Origin: a virus
Virus record (IMG/VR): IMGVR_UViG_3300024346_000138
Location: 1 to 43,829 of that record
Reading direction: 5' to 3' (one strand)
DNA: 43,829 bases
Below, piece by piece: positions 15,132 to 22,904 of the stretch; within the stretch, counting starts at the first letter, position 1, and each line of letters starts with the position of its first letter. The position numbers were made by a program, and so were the translations under genes. The notes below the pieces were generated by a model, which saw nothing but the letters and a program-made list of their open reading frames with translations, did not search any database and had not been told where the DNA came from.

Positions 15132-16639
15132 CTATCATACCAATCAGTTAAGTACTCGTATTGATTTTTAAACATGTTTTCAACTAAATCTAATCTTGCA
15201 TTAGTGCAATCAATAAAATACTTTCCGTATCGTTCTTGAGATTCTGTTAAGTACGGCTCTACGTCTTTATATGCGCCGCCTGCGTGTAATACACTAAACC
15301 ATTGAGTAATATTAAACATACTACTTGGTGTTAAATTCATAAAGCGTTGAGGATAAGGCAAAAATGCTGATAATATATCTTTAATAAACTTTGGCATTTC
15401 TTCTAATTTTTGCTCACGTATTTCTTTCCAGTACGGTGTATCATTACGTGAACTAAAGTAATAGTGCGCCCAAACAAATGCTAGAATTTCTTCTGACATT
15501 TCACTAAAGCCTCTATTAATAAATCCTTTTGTTTCAGTATTCCAAATATTTCCAGTATTATTCAATAAATCAACAATGCTCATAACTGCACCTGTTGTAA
15601 ACGTAATGCCTGTTGCTTCTAACGGTTCAACAAATCCTGCACTTAGTCCAACTGCAATTACATTTTTTACTGCAATTTCTTTGTGATACCCGCATTTCAT
15701 TTTTAAATGATTTGCAGGAGCTACGTATTCTCCAATTGACTCACGCAACTCTGCTTCAGCGTCTTCTTTAGATATATGCTTACTAGAATATACATACCCA
15801 TTTCCTACTCTTGTAAAAATAGGAATAGTAAAGCGCCAACCTGCTTTCATTGTAGTTGCTTTTGTATACGGAAAACATTCTTCTTCTGGATTTTTATATT
15901 GTTTAGGTATAACTACTGCACTATCATTTAGCAGTATGTCGTTATAACTATGGAAGGGAATATTAAGTTCTTTTTCAAGTAATCTACTTTGAAATCCTGT
16001 ACAATCAATATATAAGTCTGCAGAATACTTATTTCCATTAGAGTCTATTAATGCTGTTATACCGTTTTGATCTTTTTGTATATTGTCTATTTTAGCATCA
16101 ATATGTTGTATTGTGTCGCCTAATATTTCTTTAAGAGTTTTAATTATATTATGAGCATTAAAATGTACTGCACCAAAGTGTAATGGCCCCATACGATGAT
16201 TTACATCTAAGTAGTCATCAAATTTTTGACATATGTTTTGTTTTGCAAGACGGTATGCAGGATGATAGTCTTTAAATTCTTTATTTGTTTTACCTATAAA
16301 GTAATCAGAGATATAATAATCTTCTGCAATTAATGTATTATCAGGAGAGTCGTTATCTACAAAGTACGGCTCATCATTCCATCCCTCAAGCTCAACACCA
16401 TACTTAAAACTAGCATCACTTGTATTCATCCATTGCTTTGGTGGTATACCGCATTTACCTAAAAAGTGTGCGGTGGCAGGTTGTGTTCCTTCACCAACTC
16501 CGATTGGCCCTGCACTGACATCTTCTATTAATGTTATTTTAGTGGGACGTTGTAAATTTCTAGACATATATGCAGCAGTTAGCCAGCCGCTTGTTCCGCC
16601 GCCAAAGATTATTATGTGTTGTACTTTATTTAAAAACAT
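15128..16639 (-). CDS. Flavin-dependent (tryptophan-type) halogenase
   Basis: This 503-residue protein has the full tryptophan-halogenase plan. 'HIIIFGGGTSGW' (GGGTSG at 13-18) binds FAD. 'GVGEGTQPATAHFLGKCGIPPKQWM' follows, then 'SFKYGVELEGW' with Lys79, the position of the catalytic lysine that carries or guides HOX in PrnA. 'AGWRFTIPIF' is the W-x-W-x-I-P signature with its second Trp replaced by Phe270. 'VGLSAGFVEPLEATGI' carries Glu341, the partner of the lysine. 'YIDCTGFQSRLL' is also typical. The enzyme would oxidise chloride or bromide with FADH2 and O2. A flavin reductase partner is not in the window. It overlaps the following oxygenase by 4 bases and follows the other oxygenase after 3 bases. 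The substrate is unknown and need not be free tryptophan. Confidence 0.92.
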   Translation of the reverse strand: MFLNKVQHIIIFGGGTSGWLTAAYMSRNLQRPTKITLIEDVSAGPIGVGEGTQPATAHFLGKCGIPPKQWMNTSDASFKYGVELEGWNDEPYFVDNDSPDNTLIAEDYYISDYFIGKTNKEFKDYHPAYRLAKQNICQKFDDYLDVNHRMGPLHFGAVHFNAHNIIKTLKEILGDTIQHIDAKIDNIQKDQNGITALIDSNGNKYSADLYIDCTGFQSRLLEKELNIPFHSYNDILLNDSAVVIPKQYKNPEEECFPYTKATTMKAGWRFTIPIFTRVGNGYVYSSKHISKEDAEAELRESIGEYVAPANHLKMKCGYHKEIAVKNVIAVGLSAGFVEPLEATGITFTTGAVMSIVDLLNNTGNIWNTETKGFINRGFSEMSEEILAFVWAHYYFSSRNDTPYWKEIREQKLEEMPKFIKDILSAFLPYPQRFMNLTPSSMFNITQWFSVLHAGGAYKDVEPYLTESQERYGKYFIDCTNARLDLVENMFKNQYEYLTDWYDR

Positions 16640-16642
16640 TTT

Positions 16643-17242
16643 TTATTCCTGATATGTGTATCTAAAATCAGCATTAAATGCCAATGATATTCTAGTATTA
16701 GTTGTCCGGTTGGGCATAACTTTATGTAATAGCCAATTTGGAAATAATAAAAGCATGCTTTGCTCTACTGCTATATTTACAATATTTGTATAAGTTGGTG
16801 TCTGATGTGGGAACGATACTACAAACGGATTTGGGCTTTTGAATTGTATATCGCCACTGCCTGGAGTAAATTTATGATAATATACTCCGCTTACTACATT
16901 TGGTTGATACCCGTGTTCGTGAAATCCAATTAACTGTTCAGTAGAAAATTTATTAAGCCACGAACTGTTTACATTAATACTATCAGTTTGATAACGTTGC
17001 CCAGTTTGTTCTAAGTAGTTTTTAACATGTTGTTTTATAACATCATTAGTAACTTTCATATCAAAAGTTGGTATGATATTCATCATATCATTACTAAAGG
17101 TTGTTTCAGCTGTATCGTTATCAGGTTGCCAATCATTTTTAAATATAGCACTAGACACTACATTATCTATTTCAATATCTAATAAGTCAGTATCTTCAAC
17201 AGTATGAATATAGATTGGGGTAGAGAAAAAGTTTTCAATCAT
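16643..17242 (-). CDS. 2OG-Fe(II) oxygenase-like protein (first in operon)
   Basis: This 199-residue protein is similar in plan to TIGR02466-type oxygenases: 'MIENFFSTPIYIHTVED' at the start, 'SSWLNKFSTEQLIGFHEHGYQPNVVSGVYYHK' with H108-x-H110, 'MLLLFPNWLLHKVMPNRTTNTRISLAFN' with His173 and Arg184. It would use O2, Fe(II) and 2-oxoglutarate to hydroxylate an unknown substrate. It sits between the methyltransferase fusion (4-base ATGA overlap) and the halogenase (3-base gap), so the three are made together. The HxH in place of HxD may still bind iron or indicate a halide-accepting site. Confidence 0.82.
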   Translation of the reverse strand: MIENFFSTPIYIHTVEDTDLLDIEIDNVVSSAIFKNDWQPDNDTAETTFSNDMMNIIPTFDMKVTNDVIKQHVKNYLEQTGQRYQTDSINVNSSWLNKFSTEQLIGFHEHGYQPNVVSGVYYHKFTPGSGDIQFKSPNPFVVSFPHQTPTYTNIVNIAVEQSMLLLFPNWLLHKVMPNRTTNTRISLAFNADFRYTYQE

Positions 17243-18906
17243 TTAGCTACAACAAGTATATATAACCCGTTCCACCATTGACTAATATCTTCAACATCAT
17301 TTAGCATTAGTTTTTCGTATGTAACATAACCTCCGCACTCATTAATGCCTTCTCTAGCACCATTAACTACTCCGTCCCAATTTGCATCATCAAATATTAA
17401 AACAGTTTCGTTTTTAAAAGTATTCCAATAATGTTTAACTACATTCTTTGTAGATTCTTGATCATGAGGACCATCGTAGAAAAACATGCTAAATGCATTT
17501 GACATATTTGTAGTATCAATTGCAAACATATCATTATTAATTACTTCAATTCTATTATTGCCTTTATACGGTTCAACATTTTTAATAAACTCATCTAAAG
17601 AGTTAGGAGGAGTAGTACTTCCATTAGCTGGCTGTATTTGCTCTTCCCACTTATCGATAGCAACAGCAAGAAGCATATTGTCTTTTAATACCGAACTTAG
17701 AGTTGCTCCTAAATACGATCCAATTTCTAAATAAGAGTCGACACCTTTTGCAATAGAGTTAAGAAGAGTTTGTACTCTAGGTGAAGTTAGCCCAGGTATG
17801 TCAACTTTTGTTGTAGGAATACCGCTTGACTCAACACAAGTAACTACATGCTTAACTAAATCGCTGTGATCAATTTCTGTTTTTGCTTTGTAAATTTTAT
17901 CGCAAAATTGACATTCCCAACAGTCAAATTTACAGTTCTTAATAAGTTTGCGCCATGCGTCAATAGGACGTTCTTTTAAATTTGTATCTTCTAAATATTG
18001 GTTAAATGTTTCTATTAATATTTCTTCGTTATCGTCCCATTTTTTAATTATAGTCATGGTTTCGAAAAGTCTACTTACTGCTTCTCTACCATGCATTTTA
18101 AATACGTCAATACCGCAATCATTAATCAATTCTTCCCAATCTTCTTTCCATGGCGGCAGATCAGAAGTTTTTAAATGTACTGCTGGATCTATAAAGTCCC
18201 ATTTAGGACAACTTACTCGACTTATAGGATCATTAAAGTATTGCGGATCGTTACCTTGTCTAGTATTATTATATTCAAAATGTTCTACCATCATAGGGCA
18301 GTTACCTAAACACCCTTCATTTGCTAATAAACTAATTTTAATTTCTTTTCCTAAATTATCCTTAATCCATTCTTTAGCGGCTTTAATGCGTAATAGCGTA
18401 TCTCTGTCACGCATTAAGTCTCTATCTAAATTGATATAATCAAACCCAACTTTAGCAAGATTTACTATTTCAGTTGCAGTTCTTACATCACGTAAAATAG
18501 TATTCTTAACCATTAACTCAGGAAATGCACGTTTTATTTGACCAGTTGCCATCCAGTGTGTATGTGGTATAGTAGCTATACGTACACCTGCATCATATAT
18601 AGGTTTGAAATTCTTTATAAAGAGATCTAAATTCTTTTGTGTCGGGGGAACTTGTATATTATTAAATGTTGCACTGATCGGAATATCTAAACTTTTTTGT
18701 ATATAGATAGCCATGTCAATAGCATGAGAATAGTCTTCGTTATGTATAAAGATATCTCCCATTGCATCTTGTGCAAAGGGGGAAATCCTCGAAGTAAAAT
18801 ATACATCGTAAATTAAATGTTTATATGTTTTTAGAAAAGAAATAAACTCGTCGAATTCTTCTTTACTTAATTTAGGATTTAAAGGTACACTGAATATCTT
18901 TTGCAT
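17239..18906 (-). CDS. Fusion: U32-like Cys-rich domain plus class I SAM methyltransferase
   Basis: This 555-residue protein has two parts. Residues 1-345 look like a TIM-barrel of the U32-peptidase/UbiU-V kind: 'YDVYFTS...', 'IPISATFNN', 'ANEGCLGNCPMMVEH' (Cys199, Cys203), 'VSCPKWDF' (Cys233) and 'NCKFDCWECQFCDK' (Cys325, 329, 332, 335). The cysteines could ligate an iron-sulfur cluster or zinc. Residues about 370-555 are a Rossmann methyltransferase of the Methyltransf_24 type: 'SYLEIGSYLGATLSSVL' is the SAM loop and 'FFYDGPHDQEST' the acidic motif. The methyltransferase call is firm; the U32-like call is tentative. It is the first gene of the modification operon, with a consensus sigma70 promoter. 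The ribosome site (GAGTGAG) is weak and lies within the operator arm. Confidence 0.75.
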   Translation of the reverse strand: MQKIFSVPLNPKLSKEEFDEFISFLKTYKHLIYDVYFTSRISPFAQDAMGDIFIHNEDYSHAIDMAIYIQKSLDIPISATFNNIQVPPTQKNLDLFIKNFKPIYDAGVRIATIPHTHWMATGQIKRAFPELMVKNTILRDVRTATEIVNLAKVGFDYINLDRDLMRDRDTLLRIKAAKEWIKDNLGKEIKISLLANEGCLGNCPMMVEHFEYNNTRQGNDPQYFNDPISRVSCPKWDFIDPAVHLKTSDLPPWKEDWEELINDCGIDVFKMHGREAVSRLFETMTIIKKWDDNEEILIETFNQYLEDTNLKERPIDAWRKLIKNCKFDCWECQFCDKIYKAKTEIDHSDLVKHVVTCVESSGIPTTKVDIPGLTSPRVQTLLNSIAKGVDSYLEIGSYLGATLSSVLKDNMLLAVAIDKWEEQIQPANGSTTPPNSLDEFIKNVEPYKGNNRIEVINNDMFAIDTTNMSNAFSMFFYDGPHDQESTKNVVKHYWNTFKNETVLIFDDANWDGVVNGAREGINECGGYVTYEKLMLNDVEDISQWWNGLYILVVAK

Positions 18907-18913
18907 TAATTAT

Positions 18914-18951
18914 CTCACTCTCTATTAGTAGTTATTATAACAGAGAGTGAG
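18914..18951. promoter_or_regulatory. Perfect 10-bp dyad flanking the -10 box (candidate operator)
   Basis: CTCACTCTCT (18914-18923) and AGAGAGTGAG (18942-18951) are exact inverse complements 18 bases apart. On the minus strand one arm lies between -35 and -10 and the other in the early leader. Because only one arm is transcribed, it is not an RNA hairpin. A dimeric repressor site covering -10 and +1 fits best. Confidence 0.65.
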
Positions 18952-18962
18952 CTAGTTGTCAA
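18934..18962 (-). promoter_or_regulatory. Perfect-consensus sigma70 promoter of the modification operon
   Basis: The minus strand has TTGACA (18957-18962), 17 bases, TATAAT (18934-18939): every position is consensus. It sits in the 52-base gap between the unknown gene (whose stop it overlaps) and the U32-like/methyltransferase gene. No late box is present, so the operon should be read by host-type RNA polymerase. Confidence 0.9.
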
Positions 18963-19507
18963 GTTGGTTCTAGCCAATGTATCTTAAATTTTGGAGCTCT
19001 CTTCCTGCGCATATTAATCGGAAACCCTACATCAAAGTAGTCATACATTAATTCTTGGGTTGCATTTATAGTAGTTAATTGATTAATTGCTGCATTTAAA
19101 CCAGCAACTGATTTACTGTTTGGCTCAGTATGATTTTTTAAGTGTATTCGCATTATAGTTTTATAAAATTCTACACAGTTAAGGGTATCTGTTTGTGTAA
19201 GTCTGTAGTAAACTTTAGTTTCATCCAGTTCTTCAGTATCTCCGCTTCCGTCAAATATTTCAGCATAAACGTTTGTCGACTTTCTTACAGAAATTTCACC
19301 TTCGTGGGCACTAGTAAATTTATAAGCTTTAGCTACATTCTCTGATACTTTCTGACCATGTAACCAAGAGTACACAATGTCATCGTTATTGCTAGGAAAT
19401 TTAATGACGCTATAGCACCAAAACTCTCCCATTCTTTCCATTAGAGGATGCAATCGAGGATCGTCACCTGCAACAGTTTCATGTATTATATAAGTCGTAT
19501 CCGTCAT
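18959..19507 (-). CDS. Unknown phage protein
   Basis: This 182-residue mixed alpha/beta protein begins 'MTDTTYIIHETVAGDDPRLHPLMERMGEFWCYSVIKFP' and ends in a basic 'NMRRKRAPKFKIHWLEPT'. No known motif, signal or membrane segment is visible. It starts 29 bases inside the preceding gene, so it is co-translated with it. The pair follows the fibre cassette and has a late box, so it probably encodes virion or assembly proteins. Its terminal codons overlap the -35 hexamer of the modification operon. Confidence 0.7.
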   Translation of the reverse strand: MTDTTYIIHETVAGDDPRLHPLMERMGEFWCYSVIKFPSNNDDIVYSWLHGQKVSENVAKAYKFTSAHEGEISVRKSTNVYAEIFDGSGDTEELDETKVYYRLTQTDTLNCVEFYKTIMRIHLKNHTEPNSKSVAGLNAAINQLTTINATQELMYDYFDVGFPINMRRKRAPKFKIHWLEPT

Positions 19508-20339
19508 CTAATGTTGTATCCTGTGTAGTTAGTTGCGGCCCGTCATTTGGTGAATTATCTATACCCAATGACGTTAAGTCTGGTTTAGTAAGCGACAAAT
19601 TACTTCCGTTCTCAAGACCTAAATCTTTCTCAACTTCTAATTGAATAGCAGTTTCGGCTTCTTTCAACTGCGTAGCAAAACTATGAGCTAATGCTAAAGT
19701 GTGCGCTTGTTGTTCTTCGCTCATACTTAATATTGCATCCATATTACCTGTATTAACTCGACCATAGAATAACAAATCTGATGCTGCTTGTTTACCTAAT
19801 CTATGTGTCCAATACTCTTGTTCATACAGATCTTCTTCGTCTGTATTAATAATATCAAAGTAAGTTCTACCGGTACCGTCTGGTAATAGTACTTCGGGTG
19901 ATGCTTTAAATTCATTTATGAGATCGATAAATTGTTGTCTTTCTAAAAACCAATCTTGTAGTCTACGTCTAGTAGCAACTTGTTGTCTGTTTAACTTGTC
20001 TGCTTCTATTGCGTGTAATCTTTTCTCAAATGGGTCAGGATCGTGTTCTGCTAGATAAGTGTGTCTATCTATTTCAACTTGCCATTTTAGAATTTCGTAT
20101 TCTGTATGTTCAATACCTTCTTCACGAGTACGTAACTCTAAAAGCCACTGACGCAATTTTGCAAAAGGTGTTATTTGAGTTTGACCTACAAAGTATCTCA
20201 TTTTGAACTTTGGGTTAGTCCATTCTTTGTTTATAGCAAACAATACAGTTTGCTGATCTTCATCAGATAACGAATCGGTATTAGTTCTTAAATCATTTAT
20301 ATAGTGGGTGTTCGCAAACTGCGCTAATCTATCAACCAT
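19479..20339 (-). CDS. Unknown phage protein, helical
   Basis: This 286-residue protein is predicted mostly alpha-helical and highly charged ('WLLELRTREEGIEHTEYEILKWQVEIDRHTYLAEHDPDPFEKRLHAIEADKLNRQQVATRRRLQDWFLERQQF'), with a Ser/Thr/Asp-rich C-terminal tail. The N-terminus is 'MVDRLAQFANTHYINDLRTNTDS'. I do not recognise it. GGAGAT precedes the ATG, and a late box lies at 20366-20373, so it is expressed late. Position after a fibre cassette suggests a fibre assembly or adaptor protein, which is inference only. Confidence 0.7.
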   Translation of the reverse strand: MVDRLAQFANTHYINDLRTNTDSLSDEDQQTVLFAINKEWTNPKFKMRYFVGQTQITPFAKLRQWLLELRTREEGIEHTEYEILKWQVEIDRHTYLAEHDPDPFEKRLHAIEADKLNRQQVATRRRLQDWFLERQQFIDLINEFKASPEVLLPDGTGRTYFDIINTDEEDLYEQEYWTHRLGKQAASDLLFYGRVNTGNMDAILSMSEEQQAHTLALAHSFATQLKEAETAIQLEVEKDLGLENGSNLSLTKPDLTSLGIDNSPNDGPQLTTQDTTLDDGYDLYNT

Positions 20340-20365
20340 AATATCTCCTAAGGCTTATGTGAAAA

Positions 20366-20373
20366 TATTTAGT
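20366..20373 (-). promoter_or_regulatory. Late promoter box for the two unknown genes
   Basis: The minus strand reads ACTAAATA, then TTTTC, then A at 20360, giving a leader of about 21 bases with TTAGGAGA before the ATG at 20339. Spacing is the same as at gp18 and gp19. Confidence 0.6.
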
Positions 20374-21842
20374 TAGTCTCGCCAGCCACCGATACCTGAA
20401 CTGGTACCTGGTATTCCTGATGGTTGCATTGACGATGCTCCAGTTGTTTGCACTTCTGTTGCATACACAAATTTTGCTGATAAATTATTCTGTAGTCCGT
20501 TATACTGACCTAACATATACTGATGATCTTGGCCTAGTGTATAGTTTTCTTCGCCACAGTTAGTATATGCTTTACCAATACCAGGAGTAGTTACTGTACC
20601 AGTCGTAAAGTTTGTTTTACGATATGTATATCCACCGGCCCAAGATCCTTCATTACCTGCATATCCATTAACTACCTTACTTTGAATAGATTTTTGTTGG
20701 AAATGTCTTCCTGAATGTGTTCCGGAACGTGTAGTTATTGTTTCTGTAGCAAAAACGAAATCCCAGTGGTTTACGCCGCCGCCACTGCCTTCTCCACTAT
20801 ACCAAATACCGTAATTTTCATCACAAGTCATACCCCACGGTCCGCCTGCTGTAGCGCCGCCTTGCCCACTGTAACTCGGATTGTTAAAAATACTTGAAGT
20901 TACCATAGATTCTGTAATAGTATCAAATTTTTCAATTTCTCCTCTATTACCGCCCATAATCCAAGTAGCATAATGTTCTTTAAATATAGTACCCATATGC
21001 CCGCGGCTGTTTGCCATATGTGAGCGACTCTGCGGGGAAAACGCAGTTTCTGTTCTTGAACTAAATCCTGTAGTTAAGTTACTAGATGCATTGTGTGCAT
21101 TACCTGCACCAAACACAAAAATTCTATCTTTACCTACTGCACCTGCTTTGTAGTTAAAGGTTCTATCTAATAAATCTCCTAGATCAGTAGTAACATCTGT
21201 TGCTGCAACAGTTCTGTTGACTCTTTTGTACGTTACTCCTGACTTATATCCGCCTAAAATATAACCATTAGTAATAATACTTCTATGGAGGTACGGAATA
21301 GTAAAGTCTTCCCATTTGCCGTCATATTCGGTTGTATAAAATTCTACTTTATTTTTATCTGTATTATAACGAATTACACCAGCATCAGGAATAACATCAA
21401 ACAAATACATTGCAGAGTAATTATCAAATGAATAGTTTCCAGCTGCATAGTCTTTATAGTAGATATACATTGTGTCGCCGTAACCGGTTAGATATGGCTT
21501 GTTAGTTTCAATGAGTGTCCACCCGGTGAGGTCAACAGCTGACCAGCTTTGCTGGCGCATTAGATAAACTCTGCAGGCTGGCAATGCCCACGTTGATCCT
21601 TCAGTGTCATTAATACAAGTTGTGGTCCTTAATCCTAACAGATAGTCTGGTAAATTTCTATAGTCTGACCAACCTGATCCGTTACCACTAATTGTAAGAG
21701 ATAAACCGTTTGAAGCGATAGCAGTATTATTATTAAATAATCCACTTAATGTTATATTTAAAGTTCCTCTTTCAGCAGTTGTGCCGCCAGGTATTTTAAT
21801 ATAACCTGTGTCATTAATAATACTATTTTTTAACGTTGCCAT
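20373..21842 (-). CDS. Propeller-like fibre adhesin, long paralogue
   Basis: This 489-residue protein opens with a shared module 'MATLKNSIINDTGYIKIPGGT', then carries an extra segment of roughly 100 residues with 'SGWSDYRNLPDYLLGLRTTT' and 'WTLIETNKPYLTGYGD'. Afterwards it parallels the 348-residue neighbour: 'GVIRYNTDKNKVEFYT', 'ITNGYILGGYKSGVTYKRVNRT', repeated 'FVFGAGN', 'TWIMGGN', 'GYAGNEGSWAGGYTYR' and the shared C-terminal 'GQDHQYMLGQYNGLQNNLS'. The repeated G-G-Y/G-A-G-N blades look like a kelch-type beta-propeller. It is likely a receptor-binding fibre tip. AAGGAAA precedes the start. The apparent TATAAATA before the ATG is just the A-rich gap to the ribosome site. Confidence 0.75.
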   Translation of the reverse strand: MATLKNSIINDTGYIKIPGGTTAERGTLNITLSGLFNNNTAIASNGLSLTISGNGSGWSDYRNLPDYLLGLRTTTCINDTEGSTWALPACRVYLMRQQSWSAVDLTGWTLIETNKPYLTGYGDTMYIYYKDYAAGNYSFDNYSAMYLFDVIPDAGVIRYNTDKNKVEFYTTEYDGKWEDFTIPYLHRSIITNGYILGGYKSGVTYKRVNRTVAATDVTTDLGDLLDRTFNYKAGAVGKDRIFVFGAGNAHNASSNLTTGFSSRTETAFSPQSRSHMANSRGHMGTIFKEHYATWIMGGNRGEIEKFDTITESMVTSSIFNNPSYSGQGGATAGGPWGMTCDENYGIWYSGEGSGGGVNHWDFVFATETITTRSGTHSGRHFQQKSIQSKVVNGYAGNEGSWAGGYTYRKTNFTTGTVTTPGIGKAYTNCGEENYTLGQDHQYMLGQYNGLQNNLSAKFVYATEVQTTGASSMQPSGIPGTSSGIGGWRD

Positions 21843-21854
21843 ATTTATATTTCC

Positions 21855-22901
21855 TTAAGATGTCCATGCTGCAACAGCACTACTCATTCCTGCGTGACCT
21901 TTAGGTTCACCCGACGAGCCAAGTTGGAAGCCTGTTTGTGTACTATAGTTCCATCTGTGACTTAAATTATTTTGCAGTCCATTATACTGACCTAACATAT
22001 ACTGATGGTCTTGACCCATTGTATAGTTTTCTTCACCACAATTGCCAATTGGTTTATTTACAGTTCCGCTAGTAGTATTAGTATACATATTAGTTACACG
22101 ATACGTATAGCCGCCACTATAAGACCCATTCTCGCCACACCATTGATACGAGTGCTTTGACTGTACTGATTTTTGTTGGTGATGATTGCTTACTGTTGTT
22201 CCGCCTCTAGAAGTAAGTGTTCTTGTAGCAAATGTCCAATTCCTATTGTCATTTGATGTAAATAGAATTGCAAAATTTTCATGACTCATTGCCCATGCAT
22301 TACCTGTTGTATATGAACTACCGCTTGCACCAATATGAGTTTTTGTGGTCATATTGTATTCTTCAATTTCTGCGTTACCGCCTCCATGTATCCAAGCATA
22401 GTCGTTTTCTTGGAACGCACAACCAAAGCGTATTCTGTTATGATTCATATTACGATTTATATCAGTCATATTTTGTTCAGTGCGCATGTTATATGCAATA
22501 ACATAGTTTGATGCTACAACATGTCCGTTACCTGCGCCAAAGGTATATGCATAATCTTTTGAACATGCACCAGCTTGATAGTTATGTCCTCTTTCAATAC
22601 TACCGTCGCCTAGGTTAATTGTTGTGTCTGTTGATGTAAAACATTTGTTTACATTACTCCATACCGCTGAACTTTTATATCCGCCGTGTACATATGCTGT
22701 TGATATAATTTGTCTATACGGAAACGCAATAGTATTTGTTTCCCAACCAAACCCGCTCCAGTATTCTAGATCACCGCTTGTACTATTAATTCTTACTGCG
22801 CCTAGTACACTTGGGTCTCCAGCCGGGCGTTCAGCATCATTACCTATCGGTAATCGTAAGTAGCCTGTGTCATTAATAGTTGTTGCTTTTAAATTTGCCA
22901 T
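21855..22901 (-). CDS. Propeller-like fibre adhesin, short paralogue
   Basis: This 348-residue protein has the shared opening 'MANLKATTINDTGYLRLPIGNDAERPAG', then 'GAVRINSTSGDLEYWSGFGWETN', a standard fibre collar. Propeller-like repeats follow ('YVHGGYKSSAVWSNVNK', 'YTFGAGNGHV', 'AWIHGGGNAEIEEY', 'CGENGSYSGGYTYRVTN'), with the same C-terminal 'GQDHQYMLGQYNGLQNNLS' and a Gly/Ser-rich end. It differs from its neighbour mostly in the blade loops, the expected ligand-facing part. GGGAT lies before the ATG and the upstream gene ends 3 bases away. Probably an alternative or partner host-recognition fibre. Confidence 0.75.
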   Translation of the reverse strand: MANLKATTINDTGYLRLPIGNDAERPAGDPSVLGAVRINSTSGDLEYWSGFGWETNTIAFPYRQIISTAYVHGGYKSSAVWSNVNKCFTSTDTTINLGDGSIERGHNYQAGACSKDYAYTFGAGNGHVVASNYVIAYNMRTEQNMTDINRNMNHNRIRFGCAFQENDYAWIHGGGNAEIEEYNMTTKTHIGASGSSYTTGNAWAMSHENFAILFTSNDNRNWTFATRTLTSRGGTTVSNHHQQKSVQSKHSYQWCGENGSYSGGYTYRVTNMYTNTTSGTVNKPIGNCGEENYTMGQDHQYMLGQYNGLQNNLSHRWNYSTQTGFQLGSSGEPKGHAGMSSAVAAWTS

Positions 22902-22904
22902 GTT

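Noticed and set aside
21842-21852. TATAAATA just before the ATG of the 489-residue fibre gene as a late promoter
   Set aside because: It lies between a good AAGGAAA ribosome site and the ATG, and does not keep the box-N5-A spacing seen elsewhere.
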